64,000 nucleotides of DNA, from contig NZ_CP019388.1 in the NCBI RefSeq assembly GCF_001971725.1, forward strand, positions 620,001-684,000, read 5' to 3'. The notes under the pieces were generated by a model. The model saw only the letters and a list, made by a program, of their open reading frames with translations, ran no database searches and was not told where the DNA came from. Below, piece by piece: positions 54,366-63,394 of the stretch. Origin of the DNA: Winogradskyella sp. J14-2 (GTDB taxonomy: Bacteria > Bacteroidota > Bacteroidia > Flavobacteriales > Flavobacteriaceae). The stretch's first letter is position 1. Every line of letters begins with the position of its first letter. The position numbers and the translations under genes were made by a program.

Positions 54366-54380
54366 TTCCCCAAAGGGGAA
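54366..54380. repeat. Short perfect palindrome after panB
   Basis: TTCCCC-AAA-GGGGAA lies between panB and the pseudouridine synthase gene. It resembles the CCTTCCCTTTGGGAAGG hairpin at 52940-52956. No T-run follows, so it is not a clear terminator. Confidence 0.5.
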
Positions 54381-54392
54381 AATTAACAAGTA

Positions 54393-55091
54393 GTGTCAAA
54401 GATTTTATCAAATAAGAACAATCTTCAAATTCTATATGAAGACAACCACATTATTGTGGTAAACAAACGCGCTGGCGATATTGTACAAGGTGATAAAACT
54501 GGCGACAAACCGCTAAGCGATGTTGTAAAAGACTTTTTAAAAGACAAATACAATAAACCTGGAAATGTTTACTTAGGTGTTGTACACCGTTTAGACAGAC
54601 CAACTACTGGTATTGTGCTGTTTGCTAAAACAAGTAAAGCTTTACCTAGATTAAACAAATTATTTGCAGAAAAAAAAACTAATAAAACCTATTGGGCTTT
54701 GGTAAAAAACAAACCGCCTAAAGCACAAGACCGCCTTATTAATTGGCTAAAGAAAAATCCAAAAAACAATAAATCTACTGCTTTTGACAATGAAATTGAA
54801 GGTAGTAAAAAAGCTATTTTAAATTATCGCGTTATTAAAACACTAGATAATTTCTACTTACTTGAGATTGATTTAGAAACGGGAAGACATCACCAAATCC
54901 GCTGTCAGTTAGCAAAAATTGGTTGTCCTATTAAAGGAGATTTAAAATACGGTTTTCCGAGAAGCAACAAGGATGCTAGTATAAGTTTACATGCAAGAAA
55001 ACTAGAATTTACACATCCTGTAAAGAAAGAAAAACTCAGTATTGTTGCACCTTTACCAGATGATGCGTTATGGAAAGCTTGTGAAATTTAA
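54393..55091 (+). CDS. RluA-family pseudouridine synthase
   Basis: 232 residues with the RluA motif GVVHRLDRPTTGIVLFAKTSKA, carrying the catalytic Asp in HRLDR, and ETGRHHQIRCQLAKIG plus LHARKLEFTHP later. It lacks an S4 domain, so it is of the short RluA/RluC-like group. The start codon is GTG. The rRNA or tRNA target is not predictable. Its end overlaps the convergent histidine kinase gene by 4 bases. Confidence 0.93.
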   Translation: MSKILSNKNNLQILYEDNHIIVVNKRAGDIVQGDKTGDKPLSDVVKDFLKDKYNKPGNVYLGVVHRLDRPTTGIVLFAKTSKALPRLNKLFAEKKTNKTYWALVKNKPPKAQDRLINWLKKNPKNNKSTAFDNEIEGSKKAILNYRVIKTLDNFYLLEIDLETGRHHQIRCQLAKIGCPIKGDLKYGFPRSNKDASISLHARKLEFTHPVKKEKLSIVAPLPDDALWKACEI

Positions 55092-55912
55092 ACTCTTCGG
55101 TAAGGGTAGACAATTGTAAGCACAGTACCATTATCTGGTTCTGACTCTAAGTTAAAATCTGCCTCTAAAAGGTCAGCACGTTTTTTCATATTTGTCATTC
55201 CAGAACCTTGCTCAGCACTTGCAACATCAAATCCTATTCCATCATCTTTAACCTTAATTTTGAGTTTGTCGGTAGTATATTCTAAATAAACTTTTAAGGT
55301 GTCAGCTTCGGCATATTTTAAGGTGTTGGAAAGAAACTCTTGTACTATTCTGAACAAAATAATCTCATCCTTTTTATTCTCAAGAACATGATTTTCGCCT
55401 TCGATATTTAGGGTCGCCTCTATTAACCCAGATTTATTCAAACGATTTATCTCATTTTCTACAATCGCTTTAAAACCTAGGTTTTGTATAACATCGCTGT
55501 TTAACGATTTTGATAAGGTTCTCACTGCTGCTAAACTCTCTTTTAAAGCAGATGAAGCGTTGTCTACTTTAGGCTTAAGATCTTGGTTCATGTTACGTGA
55601 GACACTATTCATTTGCATGGTTGCAAAAGCTAATAACTGACCTACATTGTCATGCAAATCGCGTCCAACACTCTTTAGCGTTTCTTCTTGTATTTCTTGT
55701 TGGGTTTTAAAAAGCTCTTCATCAAATTGTCTTTGCTGTTCAATGTTTTTTTGCAATAATGTATTTTTTTTCTTCTGAAAAGTTAAAAAGAACACCACAA
55801 AGACAACAACAATGGTTAAAACAAAAAAAACGACATAGATAATTAAAGCTATCTCCTCTTCGCTAATTCTTTTTTGAATTGAATTGTATATAAAAAAGCA
55901 AAAATAAAGCAT
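55088..55912 (-). CDS. Sensor histidine kinase, HisKA_3 (NarX/LiaS) type
   Basis: Up to 274 residues. A single membrane helix (about 22-43) is followed by a coiled coil, the HisKA_3 phosphoacceptor His87 in GRDLHDNVGQ, and an HATPase domain (VQEFLSNTLKYAEAD, DDGIGFD, GSGMTNMKKRAD). The ATG at 55912 overlaps the upstream gene by 64 bases; the conserved part starts near residue 16, so a shorter form with a rare start is possible. No sensor domain or response regulator gene is nearby. Confidence 0.9.
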   Translation of the reverse strand: MLYFCFFIYNSIQKRISEEEIALIIYVVFFVLTIVVVFVVFFLTFQKKKNTLLQKNIEQQRQFDEELFKTQQEIQEETLKSVGRDLHDNVGQLLAFATMQMNSVSRNMNQDLKPKVDNASSALKESLAAVRTLSKSLNSDVIQNLGFKAIVENEINRLNKSGLIEATLNIEGENHVLENKKDEIILFRIVQEFLSNTLKYAEADTLKVYLEYTTDKLKIKVKDDGIGFDVASAEQGSGMTNMKKRADLLEADFNLESEPDNGTVLTIVYPYRRV

Positions 55913-56559
55913 GAATATAAGAAGATATTAATAATGAACATGTATATATGTCTAAATTGTATAAACCCTTTATTTACTTCATAAAAATAACCATCAAAAG
56001 TAAAAAGTGGTGCTGCACATAAATAAAATAGAAGCAATCCAGAACTTATATAAAAAACAGGCAACTTCCTAAAAAACAAAATTTCATCACCTCCAAGTAA
56101 TTGTTTGTAATATAACATAACAAAAACGAACACTATAAATGTTTCTACAAAAAGATCATAAGGTAGCGATTTTTGGAAAAATGTACCACTGATTAAGAAA
56201 TATAAAACTGTAAAAATTGTGTAAAAAACAACCGCTGCCACTATTATAATTTTTGATGACTTTCTATGAATGATTTTTAGAAAAAACTTTCCGAAAATAA
56301 ATATGGTAACAAATGAATATATGTTATACAACCAAGTGTTAGAACAAAAAACACTGTTTTTTAGCCATATAAACCAATCATAATCATAATTATTTAATAA
56401 TAAATAACCATACATTCCTACTGTTTCAATAAAAACTACAAACCAAAGGTACCAAATGAAAATTTTCATTTGGTCATCTTTGGTTTTTAAATAATAGTAA
56501 GTACCCGAGAGAGCAGCAATGAGTTCTACAATATGAATAGCTACTATGTAGTAAGACAT
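55849..56559 (-). CDS. Polytopic membrane protein of unknown function
   Basis: 236 residues with about seven membrane helices and aromatic-rich short loops, for instance IFIWYLWFVVFIETVGMYGYLLL. The histidine kinase downstream has only one membrane helix, so this protein may act as its sensor or partner, which is inferred from the tight coupling (64-base overlap). It abuts the exported protein gene upstream. Confidence 0.83.
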   Translation of the reverse strand: MSYYIVAIHIVELIAALSGTYYYLKTKDDQMKIFIWYLWFVVFIETVGMYGYLLLNNYDYDWFIWLKNSVFCSNTWLYNIYSFVTIFIFGKFFLKIIHRKSSKIIIVAAVVFYTIFTVLYFLISGTFFQKSLPYDLFVETFIVFVFVMLYYKQLLGGDEILFFRKLPVFYISSGLLLFYLCAAPLFTFDGYFYEVNKGFIQFRHIYMFIINIFLYSCFIFAFLYTIQFKKELAKRR

Positions 56560-57054
56560 TTATTGAGGATAATTGGCACTCGGCGGATCTCCTTTACCTC
56601 CCTTATTAAGTCCATCTGCACCTCCAATATCATTACCTCCACCTTGTGCTGTAGTTAACATAGAACCTTCAGATACATTTTTAGAACCTGTTGGCACAAA
56701 AAACATGGTCATTAAACCTGGTCCCTCTTTAGTATCTGGATGTGCACCAGCATATATCCTTAATCCGTCTAAGGTGTATCCCAAAGTGTTTGCCTGTTTC
56801 TTCGCATAGGTCAAATAAGACTCTATCTCATCTATTGAGTACCAAGACGATCTGTTGTCTGGCGTTTTAATTAACGAGTCGCTAATTATAGTGTGTCTAC
56901 TATTATATGCCTGGTCTAGCGCTTCGATTTCGGTTGGAGTTATTAGTCCATTTGGTTTTGTCATTTCTTCTAAATTTTGATTGGTCGATAAATAATAATA
57001 GGTTACTGCAATACCAATAACCAAGCCTATTAAAAGCAATAATAGTTTTTTCAT
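56560..57054 (-). CDS. Membrane-anchored hypothetical protein
   Basis: 164 residues. There is an N-terminal hydrophobic helix (MKKLLLLLIGLVIGIAVTYYYL), a central domain with YAKKQANTLGYTLDGLRIYAGAHPD, and a C-terminal glycine-rich tail (AQGGGNDIGGADGLNKGG). I do not know the family, but such proteins occur before membrane-protein/kinase pairs in flavobacteria. It is first in the three-gene operon. Confidence 0.8.
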   Translation of the reverse strand: MKKLLLLLIGLVIGIAVTYYYLSTNQNLEEMTKPNGLITPTEIEALDQAYNSRHTIISDSLIKTPDNRSSWYSIDEIESYLTYAKKQANTLGYTLDGLRIYAGAHPDTKEGPGLMTMFFVPTGSKNVSEGSMLTTAQGGGNDIGGADGLNKGGKGDPPSANYPQ

Positions 57055-57139
57055 AATGTTGAGTTTTAATTAATAGTGAAATCTAATGTATTGAAATTAT
57101 GAAACATATAAAACTATTATTAATTCTTTTCTTACAAAT

Positions 57140-57985
57140 TTATTCTTTTTGTCTAAATTTTATTGAGTTTCCCAAAGTTTTTTGGGCAATTGTATTAATC
57201 GCCTTTTCTGTTAATTGTAAAATTCTAGGATAACCTCCAGTAGTTTGGCAATCTCGCATTAAAACAATTAAATTACCATGAGGCGTTAACTGTATTGTAC
57301 CGGGTAAAACCGGCGAACTTAATATAGGTTTTAAGTTATTATCTAGTACAGGCTCTAACTGATATGCCATACGATTGTTATTCTTTGAAACCAAAAAATC
57401 CTTTGAAAACAATTGTTGTTTTTGATTTTCTGAAAGCATATCAAACTCTACACCTTTAAAAACATCTAAAACATTAGACTCTAAATGCGTGTCATCATAT
57501 TTTACTTTAGAGAATGCTTTTTCTACACCTTGATAAGGTTCGTAAATAATATGGTCGTCCTTTTTTATAACACTTTGATTTGTAACAGATGAGTACATAC
57601 TTCTACTACCTAAAATAGTTTCGGTTTTAAAACCGCCTTTTACAGCCAAGTACGTCCTGAAACCCTTCTCTGCACCGCCAAAATGCAATACATCATTCGG
57701 TTGAATTTTAATTAACCTATTCTGAAGTAGAGCCTCATCATTGAGCATTGGCCTCATAAAAGCACCTGAAATCGCAACTACTGTTGAATCAAAAAACTGA
57801 AATTTACCACCAAGCATTGTCATTTCAATAAGTGCAGCATCTTTGGCATTACCTAACAACGCATTTGCAAACTGTGCCGAATACAAATCCATAGCACCAG
57901 AAACAGGAACACCCTTATCTCTGTAACCAACTCTACCAAGATCTTGTACGGTTGAAAAAAATCCTGCGTGCAAAATTCTAAGCAT
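57140..57985 (-). CDS. pxpC: 5-Oxoprolinase subunit C (biotin-dependent carboxyltransferase fold)
   Basis: 281 residues of the KipA/PxpC family: STVQDLGRVGYRDKGVPVSGAMD at the start, LRTYLAVKGGF-type strands and CQTTGGYPRILQL near the end. With PxpA and PxpB it hydrolyses 5-oxoproline to glutamate using ATP. It overlaps pxpB by 8 bases and is last in the operon. Confidence 0.93.
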   Translation of the reverse strand: MLRILHAGFFSTVQDLGRVGYRDKGVPVSGAMDLYSAQFANALLGNAKDAALIEMTMLGGKFQFFDSTVVAISGAFMRPMLNDEALLQNRLIKIQPNDVLHFGGAEKGFRTYLAVKGGFKTETILGSRSMYSSVTNQSVIKKDDHIIYEPYQGVEKAFSKVKYDDTHLESNVLDVFKGVEFDMLSENQKQQLFSKDFLVSKNNNRMAYQLEPVLDNNLKPILSSPVLPGTIQLTPHGNLIVLMRDCQTTGGYPRILQLTEKAINTIAQKTLGNSIKFRQKE

Positions 57986-58706
57986 ACAATTCTGGTGTTA
58001 GTTGAAATTGATTGTTTTTAATATCTTGTTCTAAGTCTGAAAATTCCGTTTTTGAAATTGCAAAAAACTGAAGTCTATCACCTGCATTAAAAACACATGG
58101 AGGACTACTTTTTGCATTGAAAAAAACAACAGGAGTTCTTCCAATTATATGCCAGCCACCAGGACTATTTTCTGGGTAGATTCCAGTTTGATTTCCACCG
58201 ATACCAACAGACCCTTTTTTTATATCTAACTTAGGTGTGGATTTTCGGTCTAAATGAAGCTTCTCTTCAAGACCTCCTAAGTATAAAAAACCAGGCAAAA
58301 AACCAATAAAAAAAATAGTGTATATTGCAGAAGAATGAAGCTCAATAACCTTATTTTTTGAAAGCTGTTTTTCTTTAGAAAAGGCTTCCAAATCTATACC
58401 AAAGTCATCATGATAGCAGACAGGTATTCGCCATAATCTAGATGATGCATCTTCAATAGTATCTGCTTTAATTTTTAGCGATTTTAATCGTGATATTTCA
58501 TCATTGAAATTATCAATAGTCGAACTATAAATTATTAATAATGAATTATATGTGTTGATTACCTCAACAACTAATTCAATATTTGAATTTTGAATCGATT
58601 TTTTAAAACCCAATATATTTTTCAATATATTTTCATCCATTTCAGCAGGCCATTCTATTAAAATAGAATACGCATTATAACGCAAAAACTTCAACTCGTA
58701 ACCCAT
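57978..58706 (-). CDS. pxpB: 5-Oxoprolinase subunit B
   Basis: 242 residues of the KipI/PxpB family with RIPVCYHDDFGIDLE, FFIGFLPGFLYLGGL and PGGWHIIGRTP. It is the ATP-binding partner of PxpC in the prokaryotic 5-oxoprolinase. It is 5 bases after pxpA and overlaps pxpC. Confidence 0.93.
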   Translation of the reverse strand: MGYELKFLRYNAYSILIEWPAEMDENILKNILGFKKSIQNSNIELVVEVINTYNSLLIIYSSTIDNFNDEISRLKSLKIKADTIEDASSRLWRIPVCYHDDFGIDLEAFSKEKQLSKNKVIELHSSAIYTIFFIGFLPGFLYLGGLEEKLHLDRKSTPKLDIKKGSVGIGGNQTGIYPENSPGGWHIIGRTPVVFFNAKSSPPCVFNAGDRLQFFAISKTEFSDLEQDIKNNQFQLTPELYA

Positions 58707-58711
58707 AAAAA

Positions 58712-59452
58712 CTATTGAATTTTTACATTATATTTTGGTAATTCTTTGATTAAAAAATCCAAAATTTCGAATGCGTTTTTAGTGTCTCCATGCACACAAA
58801 ATGTTGATGCTTTTATCGGTACTTCCACCCCATTAATTGCAGTTACCTTTTCGCGATGAATTATTCCTAAAACATGGTTCAAAATTTTTGAATTTTCATG
58901 CAAAATTGCATCCTCTTTTTTACGCGAAACAAGGCTTAAATTCTCTTCATAATTTCGGTCTGCAAAAGCTTCCAAAGTGACGCTGATTTTTTCCTGTTCA
59001 GCAAGCTTAGAAATTACAGAATTATAGGGTACATAAAGTTGAATTGGCATAGCTATACTTTTTACAATTTCGATAATTATTCTGGCAGTTTTTTCGTCCT
59101 TAGCTGCTAAATTATAAAGCGCACCATGTGGTTTTATATGATGTAATTGTGCATTTTCGTTATGCAGAATTTGTTGCAAACTTCGGATTTGCAATTTTAA
59201 ACTACTGTACAAATCTGCCGCAGAGATATCCATAACTGCTCTTCCAAAATTCAGTTTATCCGGAAATGAAGGATGCGCACCAATCTTCACTTTATAATTT
59301 TTGGCTAAACGAACTACCTCAGTCATGGTTTTGGCATCGCCTGCATGACCACCACAAGCTATGTTACACGATGATAAATAAGGCATCAGTAATGCTTCGT
59401 TACCCAAACCTTCGCCTACATCGGCATTAATATCTACAGTTTTAAAACTCAT
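58712..59452 (-). CDS. pxpA: 5-Oxoprolinase subunit A (LamB/YcsF family)
   Basis: 246 residues of the LamB/YcsF family: VDINADVGEGLGNE, SCNIACGGHAGDAKTM, IGAHPSFPD and IKPHGALYNLA. It is the third subunit of 5-oxoprolinase and acts in the cytoplasm to recycle pyroglutamate. Its ATG overlaps the stop of the Nramp-like gene. Confidence 0.94.
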   Translation of the reverse strand: MSFKTVDINADVGEGLGNEALLMPYLSSCNIACGGHAGDAKTMTEVVRLAKNYKVKIGAHPSFPDKLNFGRAVMDISAADLYSSLKLQIRSLQQILHNENAQLHHIKPHGALYNLAAKDEKTARIIIEIVKSIAMPIQLYVPYNSVISKLAEQEKISVTLEAFADRNYEENLSLVSRKKEDAILHENSKILNHVLGIIHREKVTAINGVEVPIKASTFCVHGDTKNAFEILDFLIKELPKYNVKIQ

Positions 59453-60672
59453 ATAAGATTAAAAACACTTAGAATTACTTTTAGCCCTAATAAGATAGTG
59501 ATTACCAAGATAATTAAACCCAAAACGTTTTGAAATTTTGAGTTTTTATAAACGCCTAAAACCGATGTTTTATTCATAACCCACAATAAAAAGCCTGCAA
59601 TTACAGGCAATAGCAAACCATTAGCAACTTGAGCAAATTTTATAATTTCTATGGATTTAAAGCCTATCGAAGAAAATACAACACCAAGACCTAATATAAA
59701 CATCCAAACTGCTCTAAAACGCTTCGATTTTAAGTCTGTTTGCCATCCCAAACAACCACTTGCTACATAAGCTGCAGCCAAGGGCGCTGTAATAGCACTT
59801 GTAATGCCAGCTGCAAATAAACCAACCGACAAAAAATATTTGGCATTAACACCAAATAATGGCTCTAAAGCCAAAGCCAAATCTGCTGCATTACTTACAT
59901 CTTTTATATTGATCGCTGCTGCCGAAATAATAATACTCATGGAAACAATACCGCCTAAAACTACAGCCAGAACAGTATCTTTTCTGGCTAATTTAATATC
60001 CGATTTTTTGCTCCATTTCGTTTTTGCCAACGACGCATGCAAAAACAGATTGTAAGGCACTACAGTTGTTCCAATAAGCGCAACAATAGTTAATATACCT
60101 TCATCCGGAAATTGCGGTACCAGCATATTTTTCACAATACTAATAATATCTGGCTTGGTAAGAATTGCGGTTGAAAGAAACGCCAAACTCATTAAAATAA
60201 CGAGACTGACTAAAACTTTTTCAAGCACTTTATAAGTTCCTAAGTACAATAATATAAAGGCTAGCAAACCCAATATCCATGGAATAACAGACAACTCTTC
60301 ATTAAACACACCAACGGTTGGATGCCCTAAAAGTGTTTCTAAACCCAATGCACCACCACTGATGTTTCCTGCTTCGTAAGCCGCATTACCAACAACAATA
60401 GCAGATAATACTAAAACAACACTAAAACCTCTTAAAACAGGACTTTTCACCTCTTCTCTAATGACTTGTGACAATCCTTTTTGGGCAATAATTCCCAATC
60501 TTGCTGCCATCTCTTGCAAAACTATGGTTGCAAAAACCGACAATACCATTGCCCAAAGTAAGGCATATCCAAAGTTAACACCTGATAAAGTACAAACGGT
60601 TACAGTTCCTGGACCAATAAATGCAGCAGCTACCAAAGGTCCTGGCCCAATATTTTTGAACCAGTTTTTCAT
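59449..60672 (-). CDS. Nramp-family transporter lacking the metal-binding motifs
   Basis: 407 residues with about eleven membrane helices, matching the Nramp (PF01566) family. Canonical members have DPGN in helix 1 and MPH in helix 6 to bind Mn/Fe. This protein reads Gly20-Pro-Gly-Thr23 (AFIGPGTVTV) and Val205-Pro-Tyr207 (TTVVPYNLFLH), so the Asp, Asn and Met ligands are gone. It is coupled to pxpA by a 4-base overlap and to DUF2891 by 1 base. A role in moving 5-oxoproline or another ligand, not Mn, is inferred. B. subtilis also has an Nramp-like gene (ycsG) next to its ycsF/kipI/kipA set. Confidence 0.87.
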   Translation of the reverse strand: MKNWFKNIGPGPLVAAAFIGPGTVTVCTLSGVNFGYALLWAMVLSVFATIVLQEMAARLGIIAQKGLSQVIREEVKSPVLRGFSVVLVLSAIVVGNAAYEAGNISGGALGLETLLGHPTVGVFNEELSVIPWILGLLAFILLYLGTYKVLEKVLVSLVILMSLAFLSTAILTKPDIISIVKNMLVPQFPDEGILTIVALIGTTVVPYNLFLHASLAKTKWSKKSDIKLARKDTVLAVVLGGIVSMSIIISAAAINIKDVSNAADLALALEPLFGVNAKYFLSVGLFAAGITSAITAPLAAAYVASGCLGWQTDLKSKRFRAVWMFILGLGVVFSSIGFKSIEIIKFAQVANGLLLPVIAGFLLWVMNKTSVLGVYKNSKFQNVLGLIILVITILLGLKVILSVFNLI

Positions 60673-61781
60673 TAGTTACTTACTGAGTTTAGTGCATAAA
60701 TAGCAAAGCTACCCAACCAATGACCACCTTCATAACTATCTCCAACAATGCTTGGCAAAGAATAGTTGATGTGTTTGTTTGCTAAATTTTGAAGATGATT
60801 AAACTCTGGTAAATCCTTCGCAATGTAGTTTAGACTCCATGCTCTTGAAAAATTTACTCCATCGAGATGCACCAACTTACCATCGGTTCTGTCTGATACT
60901 TTACCAACGTCGATATCAAAATCTTCATTGTTTAATTCTGGAAGAAAATCATTAATCCATGATAAAAATTCTTCTTTTGGCAGTATACGCTTCATTAATG
61001 CTGCTTCTTCCAAACAAGGTGATAAAAAATCGAAACCACTCGGCTCCCATTCTAACGGACAATCTTGATCGTCTGAATAAAATTCCTTTGCTCTGGTTTT
61101 TATCAAAGTTTGTAATTGTACATTCTCTGTAGCCAAAGCATAATCATAAGCAAAACTCAAACCAAAGGCAGTATTAGGATGCTCACCTACTCTAATTGGA
61201 TAATTCAATTTTGGTAAAAATTCCAAAAAACGCTCAATGATTAAATCGGTTAAAGGCTGAAGATTTTCTTCTAAGGTTTTAGCTTCAGCATGATTCCAAG
61301 TATGCAATTCTTCAGCCAACTTTAGCAACCAAGCCCAACCATATGTGCGCTCGTAGGATGTGTTGTGTTTTCCTTTAAAATACAACACCTCTTGCGCTAT
61401 ATTATCTTTTGAAATGTTAGTTAATAGCTTTTGAATAATAGCTTCATGATTATTCAACTCCGGAAATTCTTTCAACAGTTTTACTAGACTCCAATGGCCA
61501 TGCACAGCAGAATGCCAATCGAAACAGCCATAAAACGCAGGATGCAGTTCTTGTGGAGATTTTAAATCTTCATTACCTCCTAAAACCTGTCCTAGCTTAT
61601 TAGGGTATTCGGTATTGATGCAATGAACTGGTAATGCTGCTAAGCGATTCGCCTGCTCTAGGTTTAACGTAGGAACCTCAACGATTTTTACTTTTTCTTC
61701 AATTGTATTTTTTTTAGTTGTGTCTTCAGAATTCTGACAATTGACTAACAGAAGAAGAAGTAGTATGATGTTGTATTTCAT
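60672..61781 (-). CDS. DUF2891 family lipoprotein
   Basis: 369 residues. The lipobox is LLVNC, followed by an acidic/lysine linker and the DUF2891 domain (CFDWHSAVHGHWSLVKLL, YERTYGWAWLLKLAEEL, LEWEPSGFDFLSPCLEEA, YEGGHWLGSFAIYAL), an (alpha/alpha)-barrel-like helical fold with conserved His and Trp/Glu. The biochemical role is unknown. As first gene of the pxp operon it could prepare the substrate outside, which is an inference. Confidence 0.88.
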   Translation of the reverse strand: MKYNIILLLLLLVNCQNSEDTTKKNTIEEKVKIVEVPTLNLEQANRLAALPVHCINTEYPNKLGQVLGGNEDLKSPQELHPAFYGCFDWHSAVHGHWSLVKLLKEFPELNNHEAIIQKLLTNISKDNIAQEVLYFKGKHNTSYERTYGWAWLLKLAEELHTWNHAEAKTLEENLQPLTDLIIERFLEFLPKLNYPIRVGEHPNTAFGLSFAYDYALATENVQLQTLIKTRAKEFYSDDQDCPLEWEPSGFDFLSPCLEEAALMKRILPKEEFLSWINDFLPELNNEDFDIDVGKVSDRTDGKLVHLDGVNFSRAWSLNYIAKDLPEFNHLQNLANKHINYSLPSIVGDSYEGGHWLGSFAIYALNSVSN

Positions 61782-61827
61782 AGTTTACTTTGAAAATTTA
61801 TGATGTTGTTAAGGTACATTAGAAAAA

Positions 61828-63366
61828 TTAACCCAACCAACCTTCTCTATCCAAACTTCTATATTGAATAGCTTCGCTAATATGTGCACCCATTACATCA
61901 TTAGAACCCTCTAAATCCGCAATGGTTCTTGATACTTTTAAGATTCTATCGTAAGCTCTAGCAGAAAGATTTAAGCGTTCCATAGCAGATTTTAGCAATT
62001 CTAAAGAGCCTTCGTCGAGCTTGCAGTATTCTCGTATTTGCTTGGTGTTCATCTGTGCGTTATAATGCACATTCTCTAAATTGGCAAAGCGTTTGGTTTG
62101 TAATTCTCTTGCAGCAGTAACGCGTTTTCTAATATCGACTGAGGCCTCTCCTTTTCGGTCATCGGATAACTTTTCAAAAGGCACTGGAGTGACTTCAATA
62201 TGTATATCAATTCGATCTAACAAAGGCCCTGAAATCTTACTCATATAGCGTTGCATTTCGGCAGGACTTGAGGTTACTGGCGCATCAGGATCATTAAAAT
62301 AACCACCTGGACTTGGGTTCATACTGGCCACCAACATAAACGAACTTGGATAGGTCACTGTAAATTTTGCTCTGGAAATCGTGACTTCTCTATCCTCAAG
62401 AGGTTGACGCATCACTTCTAAAACTTCACGCTTAAATTCTGGCAACTCATCTAAAAACAAAACTCCATTATGCGATAATGAAATTTCACCAGGTTGTGGA
62501 TAACTACCACCTCCGACTAAAGCGACGTTTGAAATGGTATGATGAGGACTACGAAACGGTCGTTGCGCCATCAATCCTGTATGGTCTTTTACGCGACCAA
62601 CGACAGAATGTATCTTGGTAGTTTCCAATGCTTCATGCAATGTCATTGGTGGCAGAATACTTGGCAAACGCTTTGCCAACATCGTTTTACCAGAACCTGG
62701 TGGACCAATAAGGATAATATTATGACCACCTGCTGCTGCAATTTCCATACAGCGTTTTATACTTTCTTGGCCTTTAACATCTGCAAAATCAAATTCAGGG
62801 AAATCCAGGTTTTTATAAAATTCCTCTCGTGTATTGATGATGGTTTGTTTTAAGGTTTCATTTTTATCAAAATGATTAATGACTTGCTTTATATTGTCGA
62901 CACCGTAAACCTTAAGATCATTTACGATTGCTGCTTCTTTGGCATTTTGACTTGGCAAAATAAATCCTTTAAAACCTTCTTCTCTAGCCTTTACAGCAAT
63001 TGGTAATGCACCTTTAATAGGCTGCAAACTGCCATCTAAAGACAACTCTCCCATAATGAGATAGTCGTCTAAATTTTCAGCTTTAATTTGATTAGATGCT
63101 GTTAAAATTCCAACGGCCAAAGTTAAATCGTAAGCCGAGCCTTCTTTACGCAAATCGGCTGGTGCCATGTTAATGGTAATCTTCTTTCCTGGAATTCTAT
63201 AACCGTTATTTTGCAAGGCTGCCGCGATACGGTAATTGCTCTCCTTTATGGCATTATCTGGAAGTCCGACCAAATGGTAACCTACACCTTTATCTACATT
63301 GACTTCTACAGTAATCGTTGTGGCTTCCACACCAAAAACGGCACTTCCAAAAACTTTTTTGAGCAT
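61828..63366 (-). CDS. YifB-family Mg-chelatase-like AAA ATPase (ComM-like)
   Basis: 512 residues. The N-terminal Lon-like/ChlI domain (to about 170) is followed by the AAA core with Walker A GPPGSGKTMLAKRL and Walker B GVLFLDELPEF, and a C-terminal helical part (LSARAYDRILKVSRTIADL). ComM homologues are helicases that help branch migration in natural transformation. The length is normal. It lies 28 bases after the hydrolase gene and may share its transcript. Confidence 0.94.
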   Translation of the reverse strand: MLKKVFGSAVFGVEATTITVEVNVDKGVGYHLVGLPDNAIKESNYRIAAALQNNGYRIPGKKITINMAPADLRKEGSAYDLTLAVGILTASNQIKAENLDDYLIMGELSLDGSLQPIKGALPIAVKAREEGFKGFILPSQNAKEAAIVNDLKVYGVDNIKQVINHFDKNETLKQTIINTREEFYKNLDFPEFDFADVKGQESIKRCMEIAAAGGHNIILIGPPGSGKTMLAKRLPSILPPMTLHEALETTKIHSVVGRVKDHTGLMAQRPFRSPHHTISNVALVGGGSYPQPGEISLSHNGVLFLDELPEFKREVLEVMRQPLEDREVTISRAKFTVTYPSSFMLVASMNPSPGGYFNDPDAPVTSSPAEMQRYMSKISGPLLDRIDIHIEVTPVPFEKLSDDRKGEASVDIRKRVTAARELQTKRFANLENVHYNAQMNTKQIREYCKLDEGSLELLKSAMERLNLSARAYDRILKVSRTIADLEGSNDVMGAHISEAIQYRSLDREGWLG

Positions 63367-63394
63367 AAATGATTGATTTGGATAAATCTACAAA

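Noticed and set aside
54366..54380. Terminator after panB
   Set aside because: The palindrome is perfect but has no following T-run on either strand.
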